Source: Parasaccharibacter apium (lineage in GTDB: Bacteria > Pseudomonadota > Alphaproteobacteria > Acetobacterales > Acetobacteraceae). Taken from it: DNA of 64,000 nt. The DNA lies in assembly GCF_002592045.1 (NCBI RefSeq), contig NZ_MEJG01000001.1, forward strand, positions 434,001 through 498,000. Direction: 5' to 3'. The notes below the pieces were generated by a model, which saw nothing but the letters and a program-made list of their open reading frames with translations, had not been told where the DNA came from and made no database searches. Within the stretch, counting starts at the first letter, position 1. Each line of letters begins with the position of its first letter. Shown here piece after piece: positions 10,208-18,975 of this stretch. Both the position numbers and the translations under genes were made by a program.

Positions 10208-12924
10208 GCGGGAATCTCTTCCATCTCAAAACATTCCACGACATCGCCCTCGCGCAGGTCATTATACCCCGCGAAGGAAAGACCACACTCATAGTTATGT
10301 GCCACTTCGCGGACATCATCCTTAAAGCGTTTCAGCTGGCTTAGCTCACCCTCATGGATGACCACATTGTCGCGCAACAGCCGCACGCCACAGCCGCGCT
10401 TAACAACACCTTCCGTCACATAACAACCAGCGACCTTACCCACCTTGGTAATATTAAAGACCTGACGAATCTCCGCATAACCAAGGAACTTCTCACGATG
10501 TTTCGGCGCGATGCGGCCTTTAACCAGCGTCTCCACATCATCAGCCACCTGATAAATGATGGAGTAATAGCGAATATCCACACCATCACGCTGGGCCAGC
10601 TCACGCGCCTGCACTGTGGCACGCACATTGAAGGCGATAATCACAGCATTGGAGGCTTTAGCAAGCTGCACGTCACTCTCAGTGATTTGCCCCACAGTGG
10701 CATTCAGCACACGCACAGCCACTTCCTCATGAGACAACTTCTCGACCGTTGCCTGAATCGCCTCAGCAGAGCCTTGCACATCGGCTTTGACGACCAAAGC
10801 CACTTCCTTCTGCTCGCCTGCTTGAATCCGCGCCAACATCTGGTCCAGCGTGCCACGCGCTGCCACCTGCATCGCCGCAACTTTCTCTTGCGCCTTACGC
10901 TGGCGGAACGCGCTAATCTCACGCGCCCGATTCTCACTATCGACAACAACAAAAGGCGCCCCGGCATCAGGCACACCGCTCATCCCCAAAATCTCTACAG
11001 GGACAGACGGACCAGCCTTTTTAATCTGCTTGCCGTGGTCATCCAGCAAGGCACGAACACGGCCCCAATGCGCACCAGCAACCACAATATCCGTCCGGTT
11101 GAGCGTCCCCTTCTGCACGAGAACAGTCGCAACAGAGCCACGACCACGGTCCAGACGGCTCTCAATCACGGCACCCTCTGCAATGCGATTCGGGTTCGCC
11201 TTCAGGTCCAAAATCTCAGCTTGCAGAAGGATAGCTTCTAAGAGTTTATCCAACCCTTCCCGCTTAAGCGCAGAAACCTCAACCTCCTGCGTATCACCGC
11301 TCATACTCTCAACCACAATCTCGTGGTTTAGCAGCTCAGTCCGCACACGGTCTGGATTCGCACCGGGCTTATCAATCTTGTTAATCGCCACAATAATCGG
11401 CGCATTAGCAGCTTTGGCATGTTTGATAGCCTCAATCGTCTGCGGCATCACGCCATCATCCGCGGCTACAACCAACACCACAATATCCGTCACAGAGGCA
11501 CCACGCGCCCGCATGGAGGTAAAGGCTTCATGGCCCGGCGTGTCGATGAAAGTCACCTTCTGCCCAGAAGGCACCGTTACCTGATACGCCCCGATATGCT
11601 GAGTAATCCCCCCAGCCTCACCATGAGCCACATCCGTGGTCCGCAACGCATCCAGCAAGGAGGTCTTCCCATGGTCAACATGGCCCATCACCGTCACAAC
11701 CGGCGGACGCGGCTTCATGTCCTCTGGTTTATCCTCAATGCCCTCAATGCCAAGCTCAACATCGCTATCAGCCACACGCTTAATGCGATGCCCGAACTCA
11801 CTCACAACAAGCTCAGCAGTATCACCATCAATGCTCTGGGCCGCAGTGGCCATCACGCCCATCTTCATAAGCGTCTTGATAACTTCACCCTGACGAGCAG
11901 CCATACGGTTTGCCAGCTCACCTACGGTAATGGTCTCCGGCACCGTCACATCGCGCACCACACGCACTTGGTCAGAGCGCAAACGCTCCAACTCCGCTTG
12001 CCGCCGTTCCCGGTCCCGCTGACGGCGAACAGAAGCTAGAGAGCGTGTCTTACCATCATCACCCTCAATAGCGGCCCGCACATCAATCCGACCAGAGCGA
12101 CGATCCTGCCCCGCACCACTCCGCCGCGGTGAAGAAGAACGACGCGACTGAGGAGCAGAACGACGCGCACCACCACCACGACGTGATGTTGTACCGCCCT
12201 CATCATCTCCCGCAGCTGCCACCGCTGCTGCACGACCACGCAAATGCAGCGTCTCATTCCCACTAGGACGCTCCGAAGATGCCCGAGAGGAAGGCGTGGC
12301 TGTATTTACAGGGCGACTCGGCATAATAGCGCGCTCTGCCAATGGACGGAGCCGCTTTGTTGGCTCAGCAAGCTGGACACCACCTGCACTAGAACTCGTC
12401 AAAGGCGGGGGTACTTGTTGCTCAGCCTCTTTCCGACGCGCTGCCGCTTCAGCCTTGCGGGCTTTCTCTTCCGCAGCACGCGCCTTTGCTTCTTCCTCTT
12501 CCGCCACACGCTTACTTTCGGCTTCGGCCTTCTTCCGTGCCTCTTCCTCCGCTGCGGAGCGGATGCGAATCGTCTCTGCTTCACGACGGGCTTCCTCTTC
12601 CGCCTCACGCCGTGCTGCTTCCTCGGCGAGGACACGCTGACGCTTCTCCTGCTCCGAAACAGTTAGCCCGCGCACCCCTGTCGCACTGCGGCTGCCACGC
12701 GCCCCGCCTGCATTATTCCGTTTAGGCTTACGCACCTCAACACGGACTTCCTTAGAGCGTCCGTGGCTGAAGCTCTGCCTTACAGAGCCAGCCTCTACAG
12801 TCCGCCCGACCTCCTTACGCCCCGCAGGCCGCAAAGAAAGGCGACCAGAGCTTTTGCTCTGCCCTTCTTTAGGCGTTGTCCCCTTTGGAGTTCCACTCTG
12901 GTTGCGCTCGTTGCCGTCGCTCAT
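10204..12924 (-). CDS. infB: Translation initiation factor IF-2
   Basis: GTPase that brings initiator tRNA to the 30S subunit. In the 906 residues, roughly 1-320 are a charged, low-complexity linker (long Glu/Ala/Lys/Arg helix, then Arg/Ser/Gly-rich stretches), followed by the IF2_N-like [10 protein letters not shown] block. The G domain has GHVDHGKT at about residue 411, DTPGHEAF and NKID; domains II-IV end in [10 protein letters not shown]. The ATG at 12924 (MSDGNERNQ) is preferred over the longer frame from 12990, whose extra residues look unlike the family. It lies 16 bases after the ylxR-type gene. Confidence 0.97.
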   Translation of the reverse strand: MSDGNERNQSGTPKGTTPKEGQSKSSGRLSLRPAGRKEVGRTVEAGSVRQSFSHGRSKEVRVEVRKPKRNNAGGARGSRSATGVRGLTVSEQEKRQRVLAEEAARREAEEEARREAETIRIRSAAEEEARKKAEAESKRVAEEEEAKARAAEEKARKAEAAARRKEAEQQVPPPLTSSSAGGVQLAEPTKRLRPLAERAIMPSRPVNTATPSSRASSERPSGNETLHLRGRAAAVAAAGDDEGGTTSRRGGGARRSAPQSRRSSSPRRSGAGQDRRSGRIDVRAAIEGDDGKTRSLASVRRQRDRERRQAELERLRSDQVRVVRDVTVPETITVGELANRMAARQGEVIKTLMKMGVMATAAQSIDGDTAELVVSEFGHRIKRVADSDVELGIEGIEDKPEDMKPRPPVVTVMGHVDHGKTSLLDALRTTDVAHGEAGGITQHIGAYQVTVPSGQKVTFIDTPGHEAFTSMRARGASVTDIVVLVVAADDGVMPQTIEAIKHAKAANAPIIVAINKIDKPGANPDRVRTELLNHEIVVESMSGDTQEVEVSALKREGLDKLLEAILLQAEILDLKANPNRIAEGAVIESRLDRGRGSVATVLVQKGTLNRTDIVVAGAHWGRVRALLDDHGKQIKKAGPSVPVEILGMSGVPDAGAPFVVVDSENRAREISAFRQRKAQEKVAAMQVAARGTLDQMLARIQAGEQKEVALVVKADVQGSAEAIQATVEKLSHEEVAVRVLNATVGQITESDVQLAKASNAVIIAFNVRATVQARELAQRDGVDIRYYSIIYQVADDVETLVKGRIAPKHREKFLGYAEIRQVFNITKVGKVAGCYVTEGVVKRGCGVRLLRDNVVIHEGELSQLKRFKDDVREVAHNYECGLSFAGYNDLREGDVVECFEMEEIPA

Positions 12925-12940
12925 AGTCTCTGCCTGTCCC

Positions 12941-13630
12941 TTACTGCCCCATATTGAGGCCCAGAGGTGTATATTCAGCCACCCCCGCAAATCTCTTATA
13001 TTCCGCCTTTAGTCGTTCTGCCAGCGCACCAGGAGCCATCACCGCATAAACGGCACGATCGCGCCCAAATGACGCTGCCAGGATACGCCCTGGCACCCAG
13101 ACCACCGGGAGATCCCGATGCCCCGAAAGCAGACGAGCCACCTCATCCTGACTCGCACCTGCTGCACAAATAACAACCCCGACTTTGCCAGCAACAATAC
13201 GTTCCCGGCATTTCTGGAACCCACAAACCGCTTCACCAGCGCGTCGGCCCAGACTGATACCATCCAGGAGACGCTTTGCCAAACCATCCTTGATATATCC
13301 TACAAGACCAACAGGGACGTCCAGCTTTTGCCGCGCTGCGCGTGAAAAAACCCTTGGAAGCTGCGCATCCTCTAACACAGCACGATTTGCACACAACCAC
13401 ATACCACGCCCAGGCAAACGTGCGGCGAGATCTGCCACTATCTGCCCCTCCGGCCCAACGACAAAACGCAACATATGCTGCGGCTCATCGTGGGTCCGCG
13501 TGATAAGACAACGCCGCTGGGAAGACACTATACGCCCCTTCTTAACCGGACCGTCATCAATACTATCGAGGATGCATTCTTCAAGCGTGACCCGAGTCTC
13601 CTTCACGAATGGCTCCTTCTGCAGCCGCAT
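12941..13630 (-). CDS. ylxR: YlxR-type RNA-binding protein with C-terminal L7Ae-like domain
   Basis: About 229 residues. The N-terminal half is a DUF448/YlxR domain with [12 protein letters not shown] and the LPGRGMWLC block; the C-terminal half ([18 protein letters not shown] onwards) resembles the L7Ae/L30e RNA-binding fold. This two-part form is usual between nusA and infB in Alphaproteobacteria. The start is uncertain: I chose the ATG at 13630, which lies inside the nusA 3' end (50-base overlap), with AGGAG about 13 bases upstream; an upstream ATG at 13651 is possible. The molecular role is not firmly established. Confidence 0.88.
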   Translation of the reverse strand: MRLQKEPFVKETRVTLEECILDSIDDGPVKKGRIVSSQRRCLITRTHDEPQHMLRFVVGPEGQIVADLAARLPGRGMWLCANRAVLEDAQLPRVFSRAARQKLDVPVGLVGYIKDGLAKRLLDGISLGRRAGEAVCGFQKCRERIVAGKVGVVICAAGASQDEVARLLSGHRDLPVVWVPGRILAASFGRDRAVYAVMAPGALAERLKAEYKRFAGVAEYTPLGLNMGQ

Positions 13631-15155
13631 CTGATGAAGAGTTCTCCTCATCATCCTCAAACCAATGCGCACGAGCCGCCATGATAATCTCATTGGCTTC
13701 CGCTTCCTCCAGCGGTTCGTCACCGCCAAGAAGCTCAATCAACTCATCAGCGGCAAGATCAGCAAGATCATCCAGTGTTTTGATGCCTTTCTCACCCAGC
13801 TCAACAAGCACCTGCAGGGAGAACGCATTCAACGCGACAAGATCATCCGTCACACCAAGCTCGCGACGCCGTTCATCCAACGCGCGCTCCCGGCCGGCGA
13901 GATAATCATTCGCACGCGCCATCAGCTCCTCAGCGACCGATTCATCAAAACCTTCAATATCATGAAGCTCCGCGGGATCGGCATAGGCGAGATCCTCAAC
14001 CGAATGATAACCCTCCGTCACCAGCAAGCCAGCGATCACATCATCAACATCCAGCTCATCAACAAACTGGCTGCTGCGCTTGCGGAACTCCTCCTGCCTG
14101 CGCTCCGATTCTTCAGCCTCTGTAAGAATGTCGATATCCCATCGGGTCAACTGGCTGGCTAGACGTACATTCTGCCCCCGCCGCCCAATGGCAAGGGAGA
14201 GCTGCTCATCAGGAACCACAACCTCAACGCGCCCTGCATCTTCATCCATCACCACTTTGGTCACTTCAGCAGGCGCAAGAGCATTCACAACAAAGGTCGC
14301 TGCCTGTGCACTCCAGGGGATGATATCGATCTTCTCGCCCTGCAATTCCGCCACAACAGCTTGCACGCGCGAACCACGCATCCCCACACATGCCCCTACC
14401 GGGTCAATCGACTGATCCCGCGATTCGACAGCCATTTTAGCCCGCGAGCCAGGGTCACGCGCTACAGCTTTAATCTCGATAATCCCATCGTAGATCTCAG
14501 GGACTTCTTGAGCAAAAAGCTTTGCTAAGAAACCTGGATGCGTCCGGGAAAGAAAGATTTGCGGCCCGCGCGGCTCATCGCGCACATCATAAATATAAGC
14601 ACGAATCCGATCAGAATTACGGAAGGATTCACGAGGAATCAGCTCATCCCGGCGCAACAGCCCTTCAGCATGGCCACCCAATTCAACCATCAGATTGCCA
14701 TACTCAGTCTGCTTGACCGTCCCGTTAATCACCTCGCCAACACGGTCTTTAAACTCATCATATTGACGTTTGCGCTCATATTCCCGCACACGCTGAACAA
14801 TAACCTGCTTAGCCGTCTGCGCAGCGATACGCCCAAAATCGATCGGCGGGAGCGGGTCAACAATAAACTCCCCTACCTGAATTTCTGGCTTAATTTTCTG
14901 TGCAATTCGCAATGGAATCTGAGAATCCTCATTCTCAACCGTCTCGACCACTTCCGTCCAACGGCTTAGGCGCACCTCACCGCTTTTACGGTCGATCGTG
15001 GCACGAATATCTTTCTCATGCCCATATTTCGCACGGCCAGCCTTTTGGATGGCTTGCTCCATGGCTTCCAACACTTGCTCACGGTCAATATTCTTCTCCC
15101 GCGAGACGGCATCAGCAACCAAAAGCAATTCAGGACGGGTAACAGATGTGTCCAT
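13581..15155 (-). CDS. nusA: Transcription termination/antitermination factor NusA
   Basis: RNA polymerase-associated factor for pausing, termination and antitermination. The 524 residues contain the N-terminal polymerase-binding domain (MDTSVTRPELLLVADAVS), an S1 domain (residues about 130-200, GEVINGTVKQTEYGNLMV), two KH domains (GMRGSRVQAV and GRRGQNVRLASQL) and two acidic C-terminal repeats (from about residue 360). The acidic repeats are a common alphaproteobacterial and enteric feature. It starts 34 bases after rimP and overlaps the YlxR-type gene by up to 50 bases. Confidence 0.97.
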   Translation of the reverse strand: MDTSVTRPELLLVADAVSREKNIDREQVLEAMEQAIQKAGRAKYGHEKDIRATIDRKSGEVRLSRWTEVVETVENEDSQIPLRIAQKIKPEIQVGEFIVDPLPPIDFGRIAAQTAKQVIVQRVREYERKRQYDEFKDRVGEVINGTVKQTEYGNLMVELGGHAEGLLRRDELIPRESFRNSDRIRAYIYDVRDEPRGPQIFLSRTHPGFLAKLFAQEVPEIYDGIIEIKAVARDPGSRAKMAVESRDQSIDPVGACVGMRGSRVQAVVAELQGEKIDIIPWSAQAATFVVNALAPAEVTKVVMDEDAGRVEVVVPDEQLSLAIGRRGQNVRLASQLTRWDIDILTEAEESERRQEEFRKRSSQFVDELDVDDVIAGLLVTEGYHSVEDLAYADPAELHDIEGFDESVAEELMARANDYLAGRERALDERRRELGVTDDLVALNAFSLQVLVELGEKGIKTLDDLADLAADELIELLGGDEPLEEAEANEIIMAARAHWFEDDEENSSSDAAAEGAIREGDSGHA

Positions 15156-15189
15156 TAGATCGGACCTCCAACCAGCATAAGACGGGTCA

Positions 15190-15792
15190 TCAACTCTTCT
15201 TCCCCGGCTTTTTGGGTTTCAATTTTGGCGCACGACGGGGTTTACCGCCAAGCTCAGCCTCTTCTTCTTGCACTATGCCAGCCAGCACAGCACTTGCCTC
15301 AATCAACTCATCAGTCAAGACAAGGCGTGCCTTACGCATATCATCCAACGGCAAAGCCACATCTTGTCCATCATCCAACCGGAGCAATCCGACGCCCTCA
15401 CGCGTGCCAAGGACGATCCCTGCAAAACGCTTCCGGCCCTCTAAAGGAACATCCAGCTCCACTTTTGCCAGATGCCCTGCAAAACGCTCCCAATCCTTCG
15501 CACGGGTAAGAGGCCGGTCTATTCCTGCGGAAGAGACCTCCAACATCCACGCACCCGGTATAGGATCATCCACATCCAGCACCGCACCAACTGCATGGCT
15601 GATCTGCTCACAATCATCAACGCTGATGAGCGAGCCATCAGCACGATCAGCCATAACCTGCACGGTTGGTGTCTCATGCCCTAGGACAGAAAGCCGCACA
15701 AGCTCGTACCCCATATCAGCCAATGTCGGGGCAATGCGGTCGGCAATACGCGCCTCCAACCCACTAAGACGACGAATCCCATGAGAGGACAC
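15190..15792 (-). CDS. rimP: Ribosome maturation factor RimP
   Basis: 30S subunit assembly factor. The family sequence runs from [22 protein letters not shown] through [23 protein letters not shown] and [11 protein letters not shown] to a basic Lys/Pro-rich tail. The frame stays open up to 15930, but the extra residues contain a perfect-looking terminator hairpin and no family similarity, so a start at or after the GTG at 15792 is likely; spacing to a ribosome binding site is poor, so the exact start is uncertain. First gene of the rimP-nusA-ylxR-infB-rbfA-truB-rpsO-pnp series. Confidence 0.9.
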   Translation of the reverse strand: MSSHGIRRLSGLEARIADRIAPTLADMGYELVRLSVLGHETPTVQVMADRADGSLISVDDCEQISHAVGAVLDVDDPIPGAWMLEVSSAGIDRPLTRAKDWERFAGHLAKVELDVPLEGRKRFAGIVLGTREGVGLLRLDDGQDVALPLDDMRKARLVLTDELIEASAVLAGIVQEEEAELGGKPRRAPKLKPKKPGKKS

Positions 15793-15850
15793 CCCCTCAT
15801 GCTCTACGTTTGACTGGCCAGAACCCTCCGGCGTGGTGGAAAAGTGATCC

Positions 15851-15881
15851 AAAACAAAAAAGGCGGCCCAGCCGGGCCACC
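15851..15881 (-). terminator. Intrinsic terminator in the rimP leader (probable attenuator)
   Basis: On the minus strand GGTGGCCC pairs with GGGCCGCC (8 base pairs, one G:U) around a 4-base loop and is followed at once by TTTTTTGTTTT. It lies about 60 bases before the likely rimP start, with no gene upstream on that strand that it could terminate. This fits a premature terminator controlling the whole operon. Confidence 0.8.
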
Positions 15882-15893
15882 CCCCAAAAGAAC

Positions 15894-15913
15894 GGAAAGT
15901 GAAAACACCTTCC
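15894..15913 (-). other. Second hairpin in the rimP leader
   Basis: GGAAGGTG and CACTTTCC (8 base pairs with one G:U, loop TTTT) form a stem 12 bases upstream of the leader terminator on the minus strand. It could be part of an attenuator structure. A TTGCAT/TATCAG pair with 17-base spacing lies just upstream, but its start point would fall inside this hairpin, so I do not claim it as the promoter. Confidence 0.45.
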
Positions 15914-16013
15914 TGATACGACAGAGCCACAAGTGATGCAAGCTTTTCTCACAAGGTATCATGACAACAAAAACCATCATCCTCATCAACATCTTGTAGT
16001 GCAGCCCAAAATA

Positions 16014-16610
16014 ATGCGACATGGTTATATGATGGAGCCACAATCCCCCTCCCCAACACCAGAGCCTAAAAAATCTCCTCTTTGGCGGCCTGCTGCCCTT
16101 GCAGCAGCAGTCGCGGGCCTGGGGGGAGCTGTTCTTGCTTTTAATGCTCATCCCCCAGCGCCATCAACGCCCCCGCAGCCGCGTGTGATCCAACAAACAA
16201 TCCCCATCACGCAAGGGGCACTCGTTCTGTCCATGCTCCCCCCTCATGAAGCTGAAAATGCTCTTGCAAGCAGCACGATCCCTAACAACCAAAAACCTGC
16301 TTTACTCGCTGCCCTAAAGGATAACCGCATACGCCTCGCAGCCTTACCTTTGGTTGATGCTAACCAACAAACAGGGCAAAGCCTCACCGTCAGCACCGCA
16401 GGCTTTACACAACACGTCATTTTAGGGCCTCGCCCGCGCACTGTACTCCTCCCCATCTCACAACAAGGGGTCATCACCTTGACACGCCAAAGCCCCGCAC
16501 AAATGGGACCACTCTCCATTGCAACGCTGAATATGTTCCATTCTGTTGTTGTCTTACCGCCTCTTACGCCTCAGGCCCCTGCATTATCCGTACCAGTCAT
16601 CGTGCAATAG
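16014..16610 (+). CDS. Hypothetical protein with one N-terminal membrane anchor
   Basis: I do not recognise the family. The predicted protein has a short Pro-rich cytoplasmic tail, one hydrophobic segment (ALAAAVAGLGGAVLAF) and about 150 residues probably in the periplasm, beginning with a Pro-rich linker. The start is uncertain: ATGs at 16014, 16029 and 16032 are possible and none has a strong ribosome binding site; the frame is open back to 15933, overlapping the rimP leader. It is divergent from rimP and is followed after 136 bases by the AAA+ gene. Its pairing with that gene and a second anchored protein suggests a shared membrane complex, which is inference. Confidence 0.65.
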   Translation: MRHGYMMEPQSPSPTPEPKKSPLWRPAALAAAVAGLGGAVLAFNAHPPAPSTPPQPRVIQQTIPITQGALVLSMLPPHEAENALASSTIPNNQKPALLAALKDNRIRLAALPLVDANQQTGQSLTVSTAGFTQHVILGPRPRTVLLPISQQGVITLTRQSPAQMGPLSIATLNMFHSVVVLPPLTPQAPALSVPVIVQ

Positions 16611-16746
16611 TTAGGCATCTGTTAAAATGACCTGCCTGTCATCATTAAAGGGCTTGACCCCATCCCACGCTGGTAGCGAAAACAACCTATTGTATAGTCT
16701 TTACAACAATACCTCTCACACCATCTGTCCGAGATAGCAGCCACCT

Positions 16747-18033
16747 ATGATGAAATCCCTAATCCCCTGGCTATCCCGAATGATGCCGCTCATGATGGCA
16801 GCCTTCCTTATTCTCGCTGCCGTCCAACTTGCGCTGATGGTCCATCTCTCCCCAGGCGCTTTGTTACATGACCTCTTAATTGCTATAAACTGGGCACGCC
16901 CGGGCTATCTGCCTATCGGAATAATCGGGCTTGCCCTCTCTTTTGCCGGGATGCTCTATTATCTCTCCTCTGAACATCTGGCCCGCCACGGCCTCCGCCA
17001 TAGAAAGACTTTCCTCATGGATGTTCTCAGCCGTTTGACCAACCGCACAGCCCTTGAAGATATGCTGGCTCGCCAACAACGCGAAAGTGCCATTAATGCC
17101 GAAGAGCTTGCCGCCTCTTTACGCGCACGCGTTATCGGGCAAGACCAGGTATGTGAAGATATTTCCCAGCAGCTCCGCCGTCGCTTAGCCCTTCACACAC
17201 GCAACCGCCCTGTTGGTGTGTTTCTACTTGCTGGCCCCCCAGGCACTGGGAAAACCTATCTCGCCAAGCAAATCGCCACCCAAACAGAGCGACCTCTTCT
17301 GCATTTCGATATGACACAAATGTCCAGCCCTCATGCGGCAACACAACTCTTTGGTTCGCCCAAAGGCTATGTGGGGTCGGACACATTTGGTCGCCTTACA
17401 GGCGGTCTTAAAGAACAGCCTGATGCTGTCGTCCTCCTTGATGAAATAGAAAAAGCACACCCTGACGTCTTTAAAAAATTCCTTACCGCTTGGAATGATG
17501 GACACGTCACGGAAGCCTCCACCAATGAATTAGTCCCAACCACACGCGCTATCTTCGTTCTCACCTCCAATGTCGCAACTGATGAACTCAGCACCATCGC
17601 CGAACGTTGGGCCGAAGACCCCGAAAGAATGCGCGCTGAATCCACAGAGGCCCTGCGCCGCTCTGGCTTCGCACCGGAGGTCCTCAATCGACTAGACCGT
17701 ATTTTCGTCTTCCGCCCCTTACGTGGGCTAGACCTCGCCCGTGTTGCCGCCCTCGAAATTGAGCAGATGATTCGTGGTTACGGGCTTAATGTTGAAGCTG
17801 GCGGCATCGACCCCGCCCTTTTATTTGAGCTTATGCAAAAACAACAAAAACTCGGCAGCATGGCAAGTGCGCGCGATCTCCTCCGCTCCATTGAAGATAT
17901 GATCAGCGACAGCCTCATTACCGCTCGTCAACAAGGCCGGACCCATGTTCACCTCATTATGGAAGAGGAGGGCCAAATTCGTGCTGAAACCAGTGAAGAA
18001 CCGCAGGAAAAAATGCATAAGGCAAGCCTGTGA
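16747..18033 (+). CDS. Inner-membrane AAA+ unfoldase, ClpB second-domain type
   Basis: A 428-residue protein with two N-terminal hydrophobic segments (about 13-31 and 55-72) and one AAA+ module of the ClpA/ClpB D2 class. Visible motifs: Walker A GPPGTGKT (163-170), pore-loop GYVG (207-210), Walker B VVLLDE (228-233), sensor 1 TSN (273-275), arginine finger in LNRLD (R315) and sensor 2 AR (375-376). No Clp N-domain, no first AAA domain and no ClpP-docking IG[FL] tripeptide between sensor 1 and the arginine finger. So it should thread substrate but probably not feed ClpP. Its stop overlaps the next gene's GTG by 4 bases. The target is unknown. Confidence 0.85.
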   Translation: MMKSLIPWLSRMMPLMMAAFLILAAVQLALMVHLSPGALLHDLLIAINWARPGYLPIGIIGLALSFAGMLYYLSSEHLARHGLRHRKTFLMDVLSRLTNRTALEDMLARQQRESAINAEELAASLRARVIGQDQVCEDISQQLRRRLALHTRNRPVGVFLLAGPPGTGKTYLAKQIATQTERPLLHFDMTQMSSPHAATQLFGSPKGYVGSDTFGRLTGGLKEQPDAVVLLDEIEKAHPDVFKKFLTAWNDGHVTEASTNELVPTTRAIFVLTSNVATDELSTIAERWAEDPERMRAESTEALRRSGFAPEVLNRLDRIFVFRPLRGLDLARVAALEIEQMIRGYGLNVEAGGIDPALLFELMQKQQKLGSMASARDLLRSIEDMISDSLITARQQGRTHVHLIMEEEGQIRAETSEEPQEKMHKASL

Positions 18034-18967
18034 AAACATTATTAAACGCCTTCATAGCATTGTGGCGGCAAGCACCGCTTTGGCGATGCTGCTTTATCCT
18101 TGGGGTTGGTGGCATCCTCATGGCAGCCTTCTTCCCTAGCCCTTGGGTTAAAAAACACGCCCCTTGGCTGCCAGGCCACCTACCTCCGCATACCTCTAAC
18201 GCGCTACAAGCAGCTAACTCTGCCCATGATGATTCAACCGAGGCAGAAAGCCAATCAACAAATCATCCGCCCATCCATATGCAATATCCTAGCATGGCAG
18301 AGATCGTGCGCGACCGCGTCACCTTGGCAGGGCATACTATCCCTCTCCCTAAAGGAGAATGGCACCCCATTCTCTCTGCGCAAATCAGCAACGATTCTCC
18401 CTTTTCCTTCTTAGCCCTTGTCCGCACCCAACAAGGGGCCATCACAGGGCTCATTATTGCACAGGCAACACAACAGCCCATCCCTATAGACCAAACTTTC
18501 GCAGCCACTAACGTATGCCACGATGACCGCAACTACCTTAACCATAGTCTCCCCCTGCTCCCTGCTGGGGAGGACTGTATTGGTGCGGGGACTGTTGTCT
18601 TACAAGGCGATGATGTCAGTACGAATCCTCTCATCAATCAATCCATCAACCGACTACAAGCCCTCGGGGTCACGCCCATCCCGCCTCTATTTCTCGCCGT
18701 CCAGTGGCGTCATATCGCTGTAACCTCAAATGGGCAGGCCCAAATCGCCCTTATTGATACTCTCATCCCCCCCTTAACCCGCAAACGCATCAGTTCCTCG
18801 CCCCCCTGCCAGCATGGGCACACGACACACAAACACAACCAACTATTGTGCGGGATTTCATCACCAAAATGCGTAATTGGGCCCTCGACTGGCAAAAGAG
18901 CCTACGCTTAGGTTTTGACAACCAGCTAGAGGGGCACATAATCCCCCACGACCCTGAAGCCCCCTAG
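18030..18967 (+). CDS. Hypothetical membrane-anchored protein with an apparent 1-base frameshift
   Basis: Unknown family. One N-terminal hydrophobic segment (residues about 17-35), then a probable periplasmic part. The uninterrupted frame ends at 18911 with a Cys/His/Lys-rich tail that looks like out-of-frame reading. Frame +2 instead continues sensibly (LPAWAHDTQTQP, then VRDFITKMRNWALDW) to a TAG at 18965-18967. Restoring one C in the 7-C run at 18767-18773 (or the 6-C run at 18801-18806) joins the two. The GTG start overlaps the stop of the AAA+ gene, indicating coupled translation. Probably an intact gene with a sequencing gap; a true truncation is possible. Confidence 0.65.
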
Positions 18968-18975
18968 CTCACGAC

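Noticed and set aside
10354-11241. Long plus-strand open frame (295 codons) opposite infB
   Set aside because: It lies wholly antisense to conserved IF-2 domains, is His/Thr/Asn-rich like a shadow frame and has no ribosome binding site.
15913-15941. TTGCAT/TATCAG promoter for the rimP operon
   Set aside because: Spacing is 17 but matches are poor and the predicted start falls inside the leader hairpin.
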